Below are positions 1 to 13,900 of a DNA stretch of 64,000 nucleotides, in pieces (position 1 is the first letter of the stretch; every line of letters starts with the position of its first letter). The notes beneath the pieces were generated by a model. The model was not told the DNA's origin, did not search any database, and saw only the letters and a list, made by a program, of their open reading frames with translations. A program made the translations under genes and the position numbers. Source of the DNA: Epichloe hybrida (taxonomy: Eukaryota; Ascomycota; Sordariomycetes; Hypocreales; Clavicipitaceae); NCBI GenBank assembly GCA_019022495.1, contig JAFEKR010000003.1:2294001-2358000 (forward strand), written 5' to 3'.

Positions 1-3000
1 AACTAGGCTAATATCCTTCTTAGGGCTATAAGGTCTTCTTTTCCTTACTTTTATTCCTTTAGGGCGTGGTAATAAGTCTTTAACTTAATAGCTTTCCCTT
101 AGGGCCTTTTAGGCTTTATAAGCCTCTTTATTAGACTCTCCCGCACTTATAAATTACACTATAAGGGCCTTTCTTAGTCTCCCTTACTTTCTCTTAGCTA
201 GTATCTATAGCTCTTTACTATCTTCTATTAGAGAATCTCTTTTATTAGTAGTAGTTAGTTATGTAGCTCCTTCTTCCTTTATATTACTTAGCTATTATTC
301 TAGCGGATTATAGGGCTTTATCTCCTACTACTCTAGCCTCTCTATAGTATATAAGTCTTTATAATAGGGCTTTACTACTATAAAGCAAAACTTTACTAGG
401 CTATAGGGCATGTTAATAGTATAAGTCTCTCTGTTAGTAGTAAGCAGCTTATATAAGCTATGCTAGCTACCTTTCTCTCTTTATACGCATATATTAGCTT
501 ATAAAGGTAACTAATATATAGGCACTATATTAGGGCTATTCTAGGCTTTAAGGGTATTATAGACCTGCTATAAAGCCAGATAGTAGCAGACTTTATTAGT
601 AGCTTTATAAATTACTTTAGCATATTAAATAATAAAGACGCTTAGTAGTAACTTATTTATTATTTATAAGTAGCCTTTAAAGACTAGCATGGTTAGGATA
701 ATACTATTTAGGCCTGTGAAGTTATTAATTGCCTTAATAGCTATTTAGAGACATTACTCTAGCGCAAGCTCCGTTCTAATTAAGTCTATAATAATATTAT
801 AGGCTTAGCGTAAAGGTCTGTGGTATCTCTTAACCTTTCTAATGCTATTATAGGCTTTAATTAGCATCTCACTAGTTTTAATTAACATTAATTAAGCATA
901 ATGCCTAAATTTAGCAGAAGCGAAGTTATTACTAGCATTATGAATAATCTAATCTAGAGGTCTGAGATAAGTATTAATCTAATATTCGCGGATTATATCC
1001 TAGATGTCTTAAGCCTTCTGCTTCTTTAGATTAAGGAATTAGGCTACTTAGAATAAGGTTACTAAATTAATAATATAAAGCACTAGTTAGCTATTGATTT
1101 GCATGATATTAATAATAATCTTGTAGTTAAATTTGTGATTATCCTTAATTATGAATTTGAATTAGCTAGGGGCTTTTCTATGTATCTAGTAATAGTAGTA
1201 AACCTTAGTTAATTTCTTAATTACCTAGCGTTTAACTTTGTAACTAGCTTAGTAAAGGATCTTTACAAGCTATTAAACAGAAGGGTAACTAAGTTAATAA
1301 TGTAATTAATAAATATCTCCTTCTAAAAGGTAGAAGGCAACTATTTCTCTTGCTTCTAGTAACCACTAAGGATAGCCCTATTATTACATAATAGGTATAG
1401 TCTTGTTACCTTAGATAAGTACGTTAGCAAGGTTATTAATCTTAACTTACATTTTATCCATATTAGTAATTAAGAAAAGAAAGGGGGTAGCTATGTTAAG
1501 GACATAAAATTCAAGCTCCCTAAGTTCCATAGGCATATAAAGGATTCCTTTTATAACTACTAATCTGGCGCTAAATGTAATAATTTAGGGTTTATAAGGG
1601 GTCACCTCTAATAAAGGCATTAATCTTAACAAAGCCTTTACTTATACCTCTCCTATAGTTAACTTTCCTACTACGCTAGTATTAGGCATAATCCCTCTAA
1701 AGACCTCTTTAGAATAGCATTCTTTAGAGATATAGCAAATTAAGCCTTTATTACACTCTTATAGCTTATAAAGCTCTTATTTAAGGAATATATGTTAAAA
1801 AGCTTAATTATGCAAGGTTACTAGGACGTTAACATTAGCAGCGTTATAGTTAGTCTGTAGTTCTAAACAGAAGAATTATATAATACTTAGATATACTATT
1901 AATAGTAGCTCCTTAACATTATCATTATTATCTTTAGCTTCTGTATAAGCCATAAGATATGCTTCCTAATTCTCACCTAAGCCTTTATTAGGCTTATTAT
2001 TATTTTACCCTTTATAGGAAGCAAGGAATACCTAGAATCTCTTCTCTAAAGGGGGTGTATAATATGTTTTACTAGCCTACTAGTAGTCTTTCTCCTTTTA
2101 ATATTCTTTAGTAAAGTAATTAGAAAACTAGTAGCTACTCTTACTATATATAAAGTAACGCTTAGTGCTTAGCCTAGGGCTTTGCTTATAATAGCTTCCT
2201 CTGCCACAGGATTATTATTTATACTAATAATTAGTAAACATAGCCTCTAGAGGGTCTCCTTATTAGTATTAGAGGTATTAGGAGGACTTCTTATTTAATT
2301 CCATAATAGTAATTACCTTACAAAGGTCTCTAGCAAGACTTTTAAAGCCTAGGGAGTGCATATATTCCACTATCTAACATTTAGGCACACTAGCTACAGC
2401 ATTTAAGGCCTACTTATAGAGCTTAGTATTTACTATTTCAGTAGGGTATAGTTCTCTGTGGATTTTCTTAAGGGTTAATAACGTGATCTTAAGGCAATTA
2501 AGCTTGCTTTTATTAGGGTTCTTCTTAATTATATTCTTTAATATTATACTACTCTATTAGCAGTAATAGAATTACTAGTTACTTTCTATCTTAAAGTGCT
2601 AATAAATATAAGTAATTATCTCTTTATAGGAATAGTTATTCCTAAAGAGGTAATTAAGGTAGTATTACTTAGCATCACCTATTAACATAATAGGGAAAGC
2701 CTTCTAATAATATGTTTAAGGAAGGTTAATTCTATTACACTTATTTTTAAAGAGCGTAATCTTTAGCGTTAAGAAGTTATATAGCTTTCCACTATAGCAG
2801 TCGCTATCCTTGTATATCTTTATAAGCTCCGAGATCTTCTTTGTGATCTAATCTTTAGAGGGGAATTACTATAAAGGCACAATTTATTATGAATAACGGT
2901 CTACTAGTTATTCTTAATAACAATTGTCTGGATAGAGCTGTTATTAATATAATAGGGATTGTCACGGGGGTTCTTGTAAGGGTTTAAGCAATCTCTAGGA

Positions 3001-4610
3001 TTAGGGAAGGTTAATTTCTAGGGTAGGTTGTTAGGGCTGTTAATATTAAGGTTCTAGGGGTTTAGAAGATTGTAGTCTTTCTTGTAATCTTTCCTATAAC
3101 TAAAGGGGCATTAAGGTTTAATAAAGCACTTCCTTAAGTAATACTAGGATTAAATATCCTAGGCCTTGCCTAATAAGGACACCGTAATCTTATAAAGAAT
3201 TACGTAATTCTCTAATAATATTCTTAGATACCCTTTTAAAGGTATCTTTAGACTAGCCTTTAAAGTCTTCTTAGAATAATTCCTATAGGTTATTATCTCT
3301 TTAACCTTAATGCTTACTAAGGTTAATAAATCTTACAATCTAGTTATTAAGTTTAAGCTATATAGTAGTCTCTAGATCTAGCTTAATAAATTCTTTCTAA
3401 TTACTAGAGAAGTTATAAGTAAGCTATTAAAGGCGTGAGGGTAACTCATGCTCTTAGGGTCTTTTAGGGGTAATAGTTAGAGCCTTGCTATCACTAGTAG
3501 CCTTTACTCTTATAGAAGGTCTAGATTCCTTTGCTATCTTTAACTATAAAAGAAACATTGCTAATTTGTTATTTTTACTACTAATTAAGCTCCTGTGTTT
3601 GCCTATTACTATTATAAGGTTCTTCTTTTGTATTTTAGGAGCGTTATTACTCTAATAAAATTAGAAGATTACGAAAATAGGAAAAACAGAAGGAAAAAGC
3701 AGTAGAAGTAGTAAAAGTAGCAATAAGAATAAATCAATAGAGATAAAGAAAGTAATATAAGTTTTAAAAGTAACTAGAAAATAATAGGAAAAGTAATAAG
3801 GGAATAACAGGAATTACCACTTCCTGTTTTTTGTAAAAGGAAGGGAAGGAGGTAATCTCTCTTTCTTGCTAATAGGTATAGGGCAAATAGCACTAATAAT
3901 AAAGGGGGTAAAAATAAGTAGTAGATGCTTATAGGGAGAGATTAAAGGTCTATTAGATAAAGGGAATATTTATAGAGAAGTTATAAATATGTTAGCTAGC
4001 TTAGCTAAGGTTATTTAACGTTAGGTTTGAAATAAATGCCTCGCGGTAATAGATTCAGTTAGTTAGTTAGTTTTCTTGTAATAGATAATAAAATTAATAA
4101 TTAACAATAATATCCTAGATAGATATAATAAAGTTATATCCCTAAGCTTAAGGGTTAATAGATTGATTCCTTAGAAGCCTAATAAGCCTATAACTAGGAT
4201 TCTAGTCTTTTCCTTTAGCACACTTATATAGTTATGCCTCTTTACTATAATGACTATTATAGCATAATAAGGGGTAGTGGCAGTGGTATTTATAGAAATG
4301 TCTCTTCTTATAATACCTAGCTTATTTATAGTTATAAAGTTAACTACTAATTAGTATTAGATTTACTAAGGTCCTGCGTAGGTAATAAATCCTGTATAAT
4401 TAAAGTTAATAATAGTTAGTTAGCTAGCTAGGAAAGAGGGAGAAGAGAGGGAAAGTCTAGATACTAGAAAAGTGAGCGAAATCTGTATGTAGGGCATAAA
4501 AGGGGGTGGCGAATTAATGCAGCTAATCATATCGCGTGCATCGCGCCAGGCCCTCAATTGGTCCGATCTTTGGCCACGATTAAACCGATGAAGATCCGAA
4601 GGAATTAACA
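1..4610 (-). mobile_element. Ty1/copia element IV, RIP-degraded, left part outside window
   Basis: This is the 5' half of a minus-strand copia element. It ends at the right in an LTR (4365-4610) and runs off the left edge of the window. The interior lines up by eye with copia III: the stretch near 1441-1700 parallels 19841-20090, which encodes a copia protease-like segment on the minus strand. No intact reading frame remains; TA-rich sequence and frequent stops on both strands fit RIP. The reverse transcriptase half should lie beyond base 1. The bases after the LTR (GTTTC at 4611) would be one side of the TSD; the partner is outside the window. It appears to be inserted in hAT-like element A, which resumes at 4611. 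Element type is well supported, the exact family less so. Confidence 0.75.
4365..4610 (-). repeat. LTR of copia IV (right end, coding-strand 5' LTR)
   Basis: It begins TATTAGATTTACTAAGG, probably a mutated TGTTGGATTCACCAAGG, and ends GGAATTAACA. The same sequence occurs inverted at 34234-34491. The left half is AT-converted, whereas the right ~110 bp keep many CG and CA dinucleotides. This matches the position-dependent preservation seen in the other terminal LTRs of the window. Confidence 0.75.
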
Positions 4611-4759
4611 GTTTCTTTCTTTTTAGTAAAGGTAATTAAAAAGCTAGTAAGTTATTTAAGTTTATAAGAATTTAAAGCTATAAAATAATAATATAGTATA
4701 TTTAAGGTATAAATAAAAATTAAGTATAAAAATAAGGTTTATTTATAATATAATTAACT

Positions 4760-5540
4760 TTTTTATAGCTTATTTACCTAGTTATATATAGTTTTCTTTT
4801 AAAAAAGAGGTATTTTCTAAAGTAAGTTTAAAAGTAAGTATTACTAAATAGTATAACTTATTTATAGCTTATTTGCTTAGATATTTATAATTTTTTTTTA
4901 AAAAGAAAGTATATATAAAAGTAGGTCTAAAGTAGGTTTTACTAATAATAGTATTAACTTCTTTATAGCTTATTTACTTAGATATATATGATTTTCTATT
5001 AAAAAGATAGTATACTTAAAAGTGGATTCTAAAGTGGGTCTTACTAATTATAGTATAAACTTCTTAATAGCTTATTTACTAAGATATTTATGATTTTCTC
5101 TTAAAAAGATAGTATACTTAAAAGTGGGTCTAAAGTGGGTCTTACTAATAATAGTATTAACTTCTTTATAGCTTATTTGCTTAGATATATATGATTTTTT
5201 ATTAAAAAGAAAGTATACTTAAAAGTGGATCTAAAGTGGGTCTTACTAATTATAGTATTAACTTCTTAATAGCTTATTTGCTAAGATATTTATGATTTTC
5301 TCTTAAAAAGAAGGTGTATATAAAAATGGGTCTAAAGTGGGTCTTACTAATAATAATATTAACTTCTTTATAGCTTATTTGCTTAGATATATATGATTTT
5401 TTATTAAAAAGAAAGTATACTTAAAAGTAGGTTTAAAGTAAACCTTATGAATTATAGTACTTACTTCTTTATAGCTTATTTACTTAAATATATATGATTT
5501 TCTATTAAAATAAGTATACTTAAAAGTAAGTTTTATTAGT
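4760..5540. repeat. About 101-bp tandem repeats, ~8 copies (element A)
   Basis: The anchor AGCTTATTT recurs near 4767, 4866, 4967, 5069, 5170, 5271, 5372 and 5473, a period of 99-102 bp. Each unit carries a motif like AAGTGGGTCTAAAGTGGG and a (T/A)-rich hexamer-like segment. The same array appears inverted in element B (about 6050-6880). Confidence 0.8.
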
Positions 5541-5708
5541 TTTGTAGGTTATAATTAAGATTAGTATAGTAATTTAACCTTAATCTATATTTTAAGAAAC
5601 CTAATGTATACTTTTCTAATTATTTAAGTTATTTCTTACCATTAATTTCTAATTACTTTACTATTGGATTCACAGGGTATTGAATTCAATGTGTAATACA
5701 GTCGTGAG

Positions 5709-5860
5709 CAGAGCATCACATTACATTACATTACATTGTGTAATGTTTGTAATGTAATGTAATTATTACACATTACATTACATTACACATTACATTACAC
5801 CCCCCTTTCACACATTACATTACATTACATGTAATTATTTGTAATTAAATGTAATTATTT
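5709..5860. repeat. Pentanucleotide array, TGTAA/TTACA type (left end of B)
   Basis: Short runs of ACATT/TGTAA units in both orientations are separated by palindromic joints such as TGTAATTATTACA, so single strands could fold into hairpins. Nearly every unit keeps a CA or TG dinucleotide although the surrounding elements are RIP-mutated. The same sequence, inverted, forms the right end of element A (14461-14609). Confidence 0.88.
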
Positions 5861-6049
5861 TTTATTTTTTAATATTTAGGTAAAGTAATTAGAAATTAAT
5901 AGTAAGAAATAACTTAAATAATTAGAAAAGTATATATTAGGTTTCTTAAAATATAGATTAAGGTTAAATTACTATACTAATCTTAATTATAACCTACAAA
6001 ACTAATAAAACTTACTTTTAAGTATACTTATTTTAATAGAAAATCATAT

Positions 6050-6890
6050 ATATTTAAGTAAATAAGCTATAAAGAAGTACTATAATTTATAAGGCTTACT
6101 TTAAACTTACTTTTAAGTATACTTTCTTTTTAATAAAAAATCATATACATCTAAGCAAATAAGCTATTAAGAAGTTAATACTATAATTAGTAAGACCCAC
6201 TTTAGATCCACTTTTATATATACTTTCTTTTTAATAAAAAATCATATATATCTAAGTAAATAAGCTATAAAGAAGTTAATACTATTATTAGTAAGGCCCA
6301 CTTTAGACCCACTTTTATATATACTTTCTTTTTAATAGAAAAATTATGTATATCTAAGTAAATAAGCTATTAAGAAGTAAGTACTATAATTAGTAAGACC
6401 CACTTTAGACCCACTTTTAAGTATACCTTCTTTTTAAGAGAAAATTATAAATATATAAGTAAATAAGCTGTTAAGAAGTTAATACTATAATTAGTAAGAC
6501 CCACTTCAGACCTACTTTTATATATACTTTCTTTTTAATAAAAAAATTATATATATCTAAGTAAATAAGCTATTAAGAAGTTAGTACTATAATTAGTAAG
6601 ACTTACTTTAGACCCACTTTTAAGTATACCTTCTTTTTAAGAGAAAATTATAAATATCTAAGTAAATAAGCTATTAAGAAGTTAATACTATAATTAGTAA
6701 GACTTACTTTTATATATACCTCCTTTTTAAGAGAAAATCATAAATATCTAAGCAAATAAGCTATAAATAAGCTATAAATAAGTTATACTATTTAGTAATA
6801 CTTACTTTTAAACTTACTTTAGAAAATACCTCTCTTTTAAAAGAAAATTATATATAACTAAGTAAATAAGCTATAAATAAGCTAATTATA
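6050..6890. repeat. About 100-bp tandem repeats, ~8-9 copies (element B)
   Basis: The anchor AATAAGCTAT recurs about every 100 bp from 6061 to about 6864. Units carry GTAAGACCCACTTTAGACC-like motifs. This is the inverse of the array at 4760-5540. Copies differ mainly by transitions, with some size variation at the right end. Confidence 0.8.
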
Positions 6891-7515
6891 TTATAAATAA
6901 ACCTTATTTTTATACTTAATTTTAATTTATACCTTAAATATACTATATTATTATTTTATAGATTTAAATTCTTATAAACCTAGATAACTTATAAGCTTTT
7001 TAATTACCTTTACTAAAAAGAAATAAACTTTTATTTTTTATAAGTATAATATTTATTTATTAATTCTAAAAAATTAGATTTTATATCCTATCTTAAATTA
7101 ATTAACTTTAAATAATATAGGCTTCTTAAAGATTTCTTTATTAGTCCTTAATATAATTATTTAGACTTATAATATATTATTTTATATTAAATTTAAAAGT
7201 ATATATAGGGTATTATTTAGTAAAATAAACACTTAGGTTAAATAATACAATATTAAATGTTAGAAATTAGATTTATTAGTATTTCAAGATCTTATAATAT
7301 AGAAAAAAATTCAAGGATTTCTATTTTTCTCTTAAACCTATATAATATACCCTATACCCTAATATATAACTAATAATCTAAAACTAAGGAAACTTAAATA
7401 ATTTATAGTAAAAAAACTAAAATAGTAATTAAATTAACGCTAATATTAACTTAATAAAGAAAAATCTATATAATATTATAAGATCTTAATATACCCCACT
7501 TTTATTTTCCCCTAA

Positions 7516-7664
7516 CATTACATTTGTAATGTTTGTAATGTAATGTAATGTAATGTAATGTAATATGTAATAATTACACATTACATTACATTACATTACA
7601 TTACATTACACATTACATCCAAACCCCAAATATTACATTACATTACATTACATTACATGCTCTG
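7516..7664. repeat. Pentanucleotide array, TGTAA/TTACA type (right end of B)
   Basis: Runs of TGTAA and ACATT units in both orientations end at the terminus ATGCTCTG. On its inner side lies CCCCACTTTTATTTTCCCC, which has a close counterpart just inside the right array of element C (about 31256-31276). That marks B and C as one family. Confidence 0.85.
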
Positions 7665-7934
7665 GTCGTGAGCCCGAAGAATAGTATCATCATCGATTAT
7701 CTATTCTAGGCTGCGTTGTCTGTTATTATGATTAATTAAGTTATATAAAAAGAGAGGTAAAAAGCTAGAAGTTATAATACATAAAGGGAAAAGGGGTTGC
7801 GCGTTTGTGTCCCTACATTTCCTAGCTAATTAACATGCCAGGTTATAGGTCACGTGTGGGGTCCGCACGCGGCCTAAGCTTCTACTAGGTAATTATAGCT
7901 ACGACGCGTAATTAATATCACCTTTATTCTAACA

Positions 7935-10900
7935 CTAGAACTTCTCTCTTTTAATATAATTATTAACACGTAATATTAATCACAGAAATAAAAAAGAAAG
8001 ATAGATTAAGAATATAATTAATAGGGGATATAAGGAAAAGAACTTATAGCCTATCTAGGCATATAGTTACTAATAAAAGGGAAATAACAATCTTGCTTAG
8101 CCTATAAGCCTATGTAAGAATAAGTAAGTCCTTCTAAATCCCTTCTTTTTCTTAAAATAATATATATACTACACTATAGCACGTATATAATGTCTTCCTC
8201 CTCCTTAGTAATACCTTTATCCTCTTATGCATTATTATTAATATCTATAGTCCACTAGGAGGGCCTAGTAAGCTAGTGTAGTTATAGCTGCTAGGGATAT
8301 TAACTATAAAGGCATAGATCCCCCGCGTATTACTATCTTATCCCTATAGCTATTCTCCTAGAGGATTACCTTTTCCTCTTACCACATATATATTACACAT
8401 AGGTAACCTATCCCTCTATCTAGATAGTTATCTAGTTAGTTAAGATAAAGCTCTTAAGGGCCTTATTAGGTAATGCCTTTATAAAGGCATTAGCTAGGTT
8501 ATTCTCTCTATTAATCTATTAGATCTTATAAAGTTCTTAGTGTTTGTATAACTATTAAAGGGCTATAATATTAATTATTAGGTGTTTCTCCTTTATTATA
8601 CTAAGCTTAACAAGGCACTTATATAAGGAGTATAAATCTATATATATAATAACTAGGATTTTTAAGAGCTTTAGTTAGTTAGTAACTAAGTTTAGGGTGG
8701 TTATAATTACGTAAGCTATATTAACACTAGCTACTATACTATAGACTTCTAAGGTAAGCACGCTTTATATAACTCTCTTACTCTTTATTAAGCTAAAGTG
8801 CATAATATTACCTTTAATCGTAAACTTACCATTAGTATAGTCTTTATTCACTAGGATAAGTATATATCCTAGTTATAAGGATAGGTCCTAGTTATTAGCA
8901 AAGGATCTATCTATAAAGGTAAAGAGCTTCACCTTCTTAAGGTTAATTAGGATAAATATTAGACCTCTCTCTAGGTGATCTATCTACTACTTTAGGTAGT
9001 GATTAAGGGCTTTCACGTCCTCTAGGGTTAGCTCCTAGTGTTATGCAGTAATAGATAGGTTAAAGCAAGCCTCTAGTTAGCAAATCAAGGTAATATAAGC
9101 ACCTTAGGCCCTCTACTTAACGTATTTACACTTTAAGTTAGTTATTAGAACTAACTCTAACTTATTACTCTGCCCTTTCTACTAGATCTTAATAGTATTA
9201 TTCTCTAGTAAAATAATACTACTATTAAATATAAGAGAGTAGTCCTAAGTTAGGAATTGCTTTAGCTTTATATTAAAGCCTACTATAGTAAGCTAGGTCT
9301 CTTCCTTCTTAGAGAACTTCTTATCTAAGAGGCTAATTATATTATTAGTCTATATTCTAATATAGGTAAAGTTAGGGCTTTCCTTTGTAGTTATAAGCAA
9401 GTAAGGATTATATATAAAGGTTTCTATCTAGAGGTTCTCTCTATAATACTTATAATACATAACTCACTAGTATATTCCTACCTCTACAAGCCTATAGAGG
9501 GGTTTTATAACCCTTAAGATTATACTAGGCAGGTAAAGATATTATATCTAAATCAGTAAGCGCGCCAGGATTAGCCGCTCTAGTAATATACGGGCCTATA
9601 TATAAGCCTAATAGATATCTCTTAGCTAGATAAGGAATTTCCTTAATCTTACTAATAGGGCTATCGCAAGGATAAGACATTAGCTCGCGCGTTAAATCGT
9701 TAGGGCCTATGTGAGAATAGCCTATTTCCCTTTATTCTCACACCCTTGGATTACAAGGCATGACTTTTTGTAGGGTTCTGTTATCTTACCTTTAATCTTA
9801 TTAACAATTTAGGAATTAAAGATCTAAATCCTACTATGTTCTTCCTTATTAAATATAATAAATTTAAACACACCTTACTTAATTAGAGTATTAATCTCTG
9901 CTTTTGTTAATAGCTTAAATGGTTTGCCTAGGGTCTTAATAATTCCTTCCTTATATAGCTTAATTATAAAAGCTAGGTTACTATATTCTTTTACTAATAG
10001 AAAGGTATTAGCACCTTAAGGCATTATAGAAGGGTTCTTCTGTAACCTTCCGCGTCCTTGCTTTAGTGGTATTAGTAGCACTATATTCTTATTATAAGCC
10101 TCTCGCCCTTTTTCTCCTTTCTCTTTACTAGGCTTTGCTATCTTCTTTATACTAGAATTATTATAGTAAGGCTTAATAGATATTAACCTAAAGGTCTTTA
10201 GGCCTCTAGGCATATTAAGTATATAGCTTTCTCTAGTAATTACTAGTAGCTTATATAGACCTACCTATCCCTTACTTTCTTACTAGACCTTAACCTTTAA
10301 TCTAAGTAGTAAGCTAAGGGTCTTTAAGGTATCTAGGCTATTATATTTAGTAAGGGCCTTATTAACCTTTTAGATAGTATAGAGTCTCTTAATCTCTTTA
10401 GTAGCCTTCTATACTATAATCACACGCTATATAATATTAGGTAATAGTAAGGACTTATTTATTATATATAGGTAAGCTCTAAAGATAAGGAGAGTTAAGA
10501 TAAGGCTATTAAGGCTTATAGTGTTATTTAGGGCCTTAATTACTATTTAAAGGGTAATAGGTTCTAGCGTTGTAGGGCATTTGTATCTAATTATATTATA
10601 GGCTCTTTAGAGTAGCTTATAATACCTTTTAACCTTCCTTATACTATAGTATACCTTAATAGGGACTTCCTTAATTAAAATTAACATTAAAGCTATAAAT
10701 TATCTAAATTTATTACTATAGAAGTTTGTTCTAGTGTCTATAATAATAAAGTCTAGGGGGCCTAGGTAAGTATTAATCTAGCATATTTAGAGGGCTTCCT
10801 AGGTTATTTTCATAGAGATATTATTAAGGAATTTCGCTATGTTAAACGCTATAGCCATATCTATAGCGTGGAGTGTAGGGCGGTTACTATCTAGGTAGAA

Positions 10901-13900
10901 GATATTTACTATTACTTTATAATTAAAGCTATACTTATCCTTAAGGGTAAACTTAAAGTAATTAAGGCTATTTATGTATATTTAGTATTAGTAGCAGATT
11001 CTTATTAGCTCCTTAATAGCTTTAATATTAACGTTATGCCCTAATTTATAAAGAACCTTATATAGATATTAGATTAATAAATATCCAAAGCGGCAATATA
11101 ATCGCCTTAGCTTACCTTCTATAAGGTGGCTCTAAGTAATTACTTCTTCTTTCTGTGTAAGAAGCATCTAGGCGTGGCCCTATTTGCGTATAATAGGGAC
11201 TTTAATGTTTTCTTATTATAGTATGTTCTTAGAGATATTAAAGTTAATCTTTAGACAGTCTATATTATTAAGGGATAAGAGAAATAAAGTGTTTATAAGG
11301 ATAACCTAAAAGAGAATATTTCTAAAGGGAGTAGGCATATTAGCTACTCTAAGCGCGATAATTAGGTCTCCCGCACTAAATCTAACTAATACCTTTTTCT
11401 CTATTAATTCATTAAGCTACAATGTAAGCATCTAACGTTATAAAGTAAGGAATTAAGGGTGCCCTACAGTAAAGAACTTTACGGCTCCTATATCAGGCAT
11501 AATCCCTTAGAATATCACATAGGAATAGCAATCTTCTAATATAAATATTACTAGGGCTTTATTCATAAGTTCCTACTAAAAGGGGTCTTCTTTACTTAGA
11601 CTATAATAAGCTACTTACCTTATTAGGAATTAAACCATTCTTTTGCTATTAATCTAGGTTTTATAAGTAAAGAAGCTTATAGGTACTAGCCTATCTATAT
11701 TATTAGGGCTATTATTAAATCTAATACTCTTTATATACTAAGCGATTTTATTATTAATAAGGGATAGAGACTTATAGTCTCCTTTATACTATATAAGAAA
11801 TAAATAATATAAGTTATTAGTTAGGTCCGTGAGGTAGTAATTCTTAAAGCATTAAAACGCTTTCTTATAGTTCTCTTTAGGGTGCTTAGATAACTAGTAT
11901 TCTTCCTTACTACATATGTAGTACTTCTTTATACAAGAAGCACCTCCTTTTTCTTATGGTTTTAAGGGGTATTAAGTCTCTTTTCTAGTCCTATTATATC
12001 TTTAGTTAGTCTAGAATTACTCTAGGGTTATAGCTTTAGTTAGGAACTATTAATAGTTCTTCTTCTCTTCCTTAATAAGATAAAGGGTTATTCTAATTTG
12101 TTTATAAAACTCTTATAGTCTATCTAGCGAATCTATAATTACTCCTCTATACTCTAGAATACTATAATAGGCTTTAATAAGTTAATTCTAGAGTGCCCTT
12201 TTAGTTTAGCTTACTTTAGGCACTACTTATTATAAGATAGCTAGTCTTTCTATAAGTTTATTAAAGTATTTAATTATTAACTTACTTAAGTCACTATTTA
12301 CTATTCCTTATAGGGAAGTGTTATTTTACTCTAGTAAATATCTTTACTATATATCCTTAGTTTTAAATTATTCTCTTATATAGCTAATAAGCATAGGGAG
12401 ATCTTATAGTTATCTAGGTTTAGAGAGGTAGTCTATATAGTATTATAGTGCTTTGCCTTTAAGTATAACCTTAAAAGCATAACTAGCTTATTTAGGCTAG
12501 ATATTAAGTAACTCATACTTTCTACAGAATATTTAAAGCTTTAATTTAAGGATATTATAGTTATTAGCGCTATAGAGTTATTCTTTAAGGTATACCTTAG
12601 ATAGGTTAATAATTTACTTTAGCAAAGGTCTCTAGGTCTATAGGAGTCCTCTAAGTGTTTTCCTTTATATTTATAAAAAGAATAGTAGGGTCCTTAGGAA
12701 GTAAGAGGGTAGCTTTATAGGCAGCGCCCTTAGGGCTTATTATTCCCTCTAATCCTTCTCTTCCTTATATTAGGAAGGAGGAATTATAGCTCTTTAAGCT
12801 ATGCTAATAGGGGCACTACTAGCCCTAGATAGCATAGGTTACCTCTATTAGTAACTCTCCTACTTAGGGGTATTATTAGTAGTGTTACTAGGGTAATACT
12901 ACTAACTTACCTCTAGTGAAGGTATAGGTAAGGGAGTTACTTGTAGATACTTATAAATAGTATTCTTAGGTAGTCTTAACTCTAGGTTAATTAACCTTCC
13001 TAGGGGAGATTAACTAGGCTTTCCTAGAGGGGATTAACTTAGTCTTCCTAGGGGAGTCTAGCTTATTAATCCTTTTAATAGTAATTATACTAATAACTAG
13101 GGTAATAGGGTAGGTTACCTAGTTCTAATATTACTATTATCTAGTAAATTACAGAAGAACTCTTTATTTTATAGGTTCTTTTAGAAGCCTATATACTTCT
13201 TCCTAGCCTCTTTAATTTCTTTAAGAGTCTAAAATCTAAATTCTTCTTAGTTTACTACTTCTTTAAGGTTGTTTACTATCTTAGTGCCTCTTCTAATAGT
13301 TATATACACTTTATTATAAAGAAGATAGTCTTAAAGTCTATTCTATAAAAGGTCTCTCCCTTCTATAAACTTATCCCTTAACTATTTATAAAAGTTATTA
13401 CTAAATTTAGAGAATAGTGTTTTTCTAAATAACCCTTACTCCTTATATTATTTAGTCTTTATAAGGATATAGAGACTTATTTCCTTAGGTATTATTATCT
13501 CTTTATATTTAGAATTTCCTATTTATTAGAGTAGTTCTTCTATAATGTGTTATTAAAGCCTTATAGAGATATAGGGGTATAGGTTAGTGTAAATAGGGTT
13601 TTTCCCTTTATTAAGGTATTTATTATTATCTCCTATTTTAACGCCTTCTATAGCATTATTATAGCTATTAGTCTCGCTAGGAACTCTAAATTAACTAGAG
13701 GTCCTAGATAGTCTAGCTACATCTAATATTCTAACTAATTAAGGGAGGCAGATCTTATGATGTAAGGAGGGAAAGGGGTATAACTATAATTATATAACGT
13801 TTTTTGGATGTAAAGGATCGTAAGGCAAGGCGGTTAACTTTAAATACGTAATAGAACGCATAACAAAGAAAGATAAGGGGATAGCTTAGCTACTAGTGTT

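Larger units (their letters stand above)
5709..7664. mobile_element. hAT-like non-autonomous element B (1,956 bp, complete)
   Basis: It starts CAGAGCATCACATTAC and ends ATTACATGCTCTG, giving an 8-bp inverted terminus CAGAGCAT. It is flanked by the 8-bp duplication GTCGTGAG (5701-5708 and 7665-7672). An 8-bp TSD, a terminus fitting YARNG and a target fitting nTnnnnAn are diagnostic of hAT elements (established knowledge). There is no transposase frame. Order inside: pentamer array (5709 to about 5860), AT-rich spacer, ~101-bp tandem repeats (about 6050-6880), AT-rich spacer, second pentamer array (about 7516-7664). The element sits inside the left LTR of copia I. Alternative: another DNA transposon class with 8-bp TSDs, which is less likely. 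Confidence 0.85.
5662..7934 (-). repeat. Left LTR of copia I, split by hAT element B
   Basis: LTR bases 5662-5708 and 7673-7934, with one extra TSD copy at 7665-7672. The left 47 bp are well preserved compared with the matching part of the right LTR. In coding orientation this is the 3' LTR. An uninterrupted version of the junction, CAGTCGTGAGCCCGAAG, is present in copia II near 24200, confirming the insertion point. Confidence 0.88.

Noticed and set aside
4760..6890. Regularly spaced repeats resembling a CRISPR array
   Set aside because: The whole ~101-bp unit repeats without unique spacers, in a eukaryotic transposon; no cas genes.
5709..7664. Pentamer arrays as telomere-like or interstitial telomeric repeats
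   Set aside because: Units are TGTAA/TGTAT, not TTAGGG, occur in both orientations and are bounded by CAGAGCAT termini with 8-bp TSDs.
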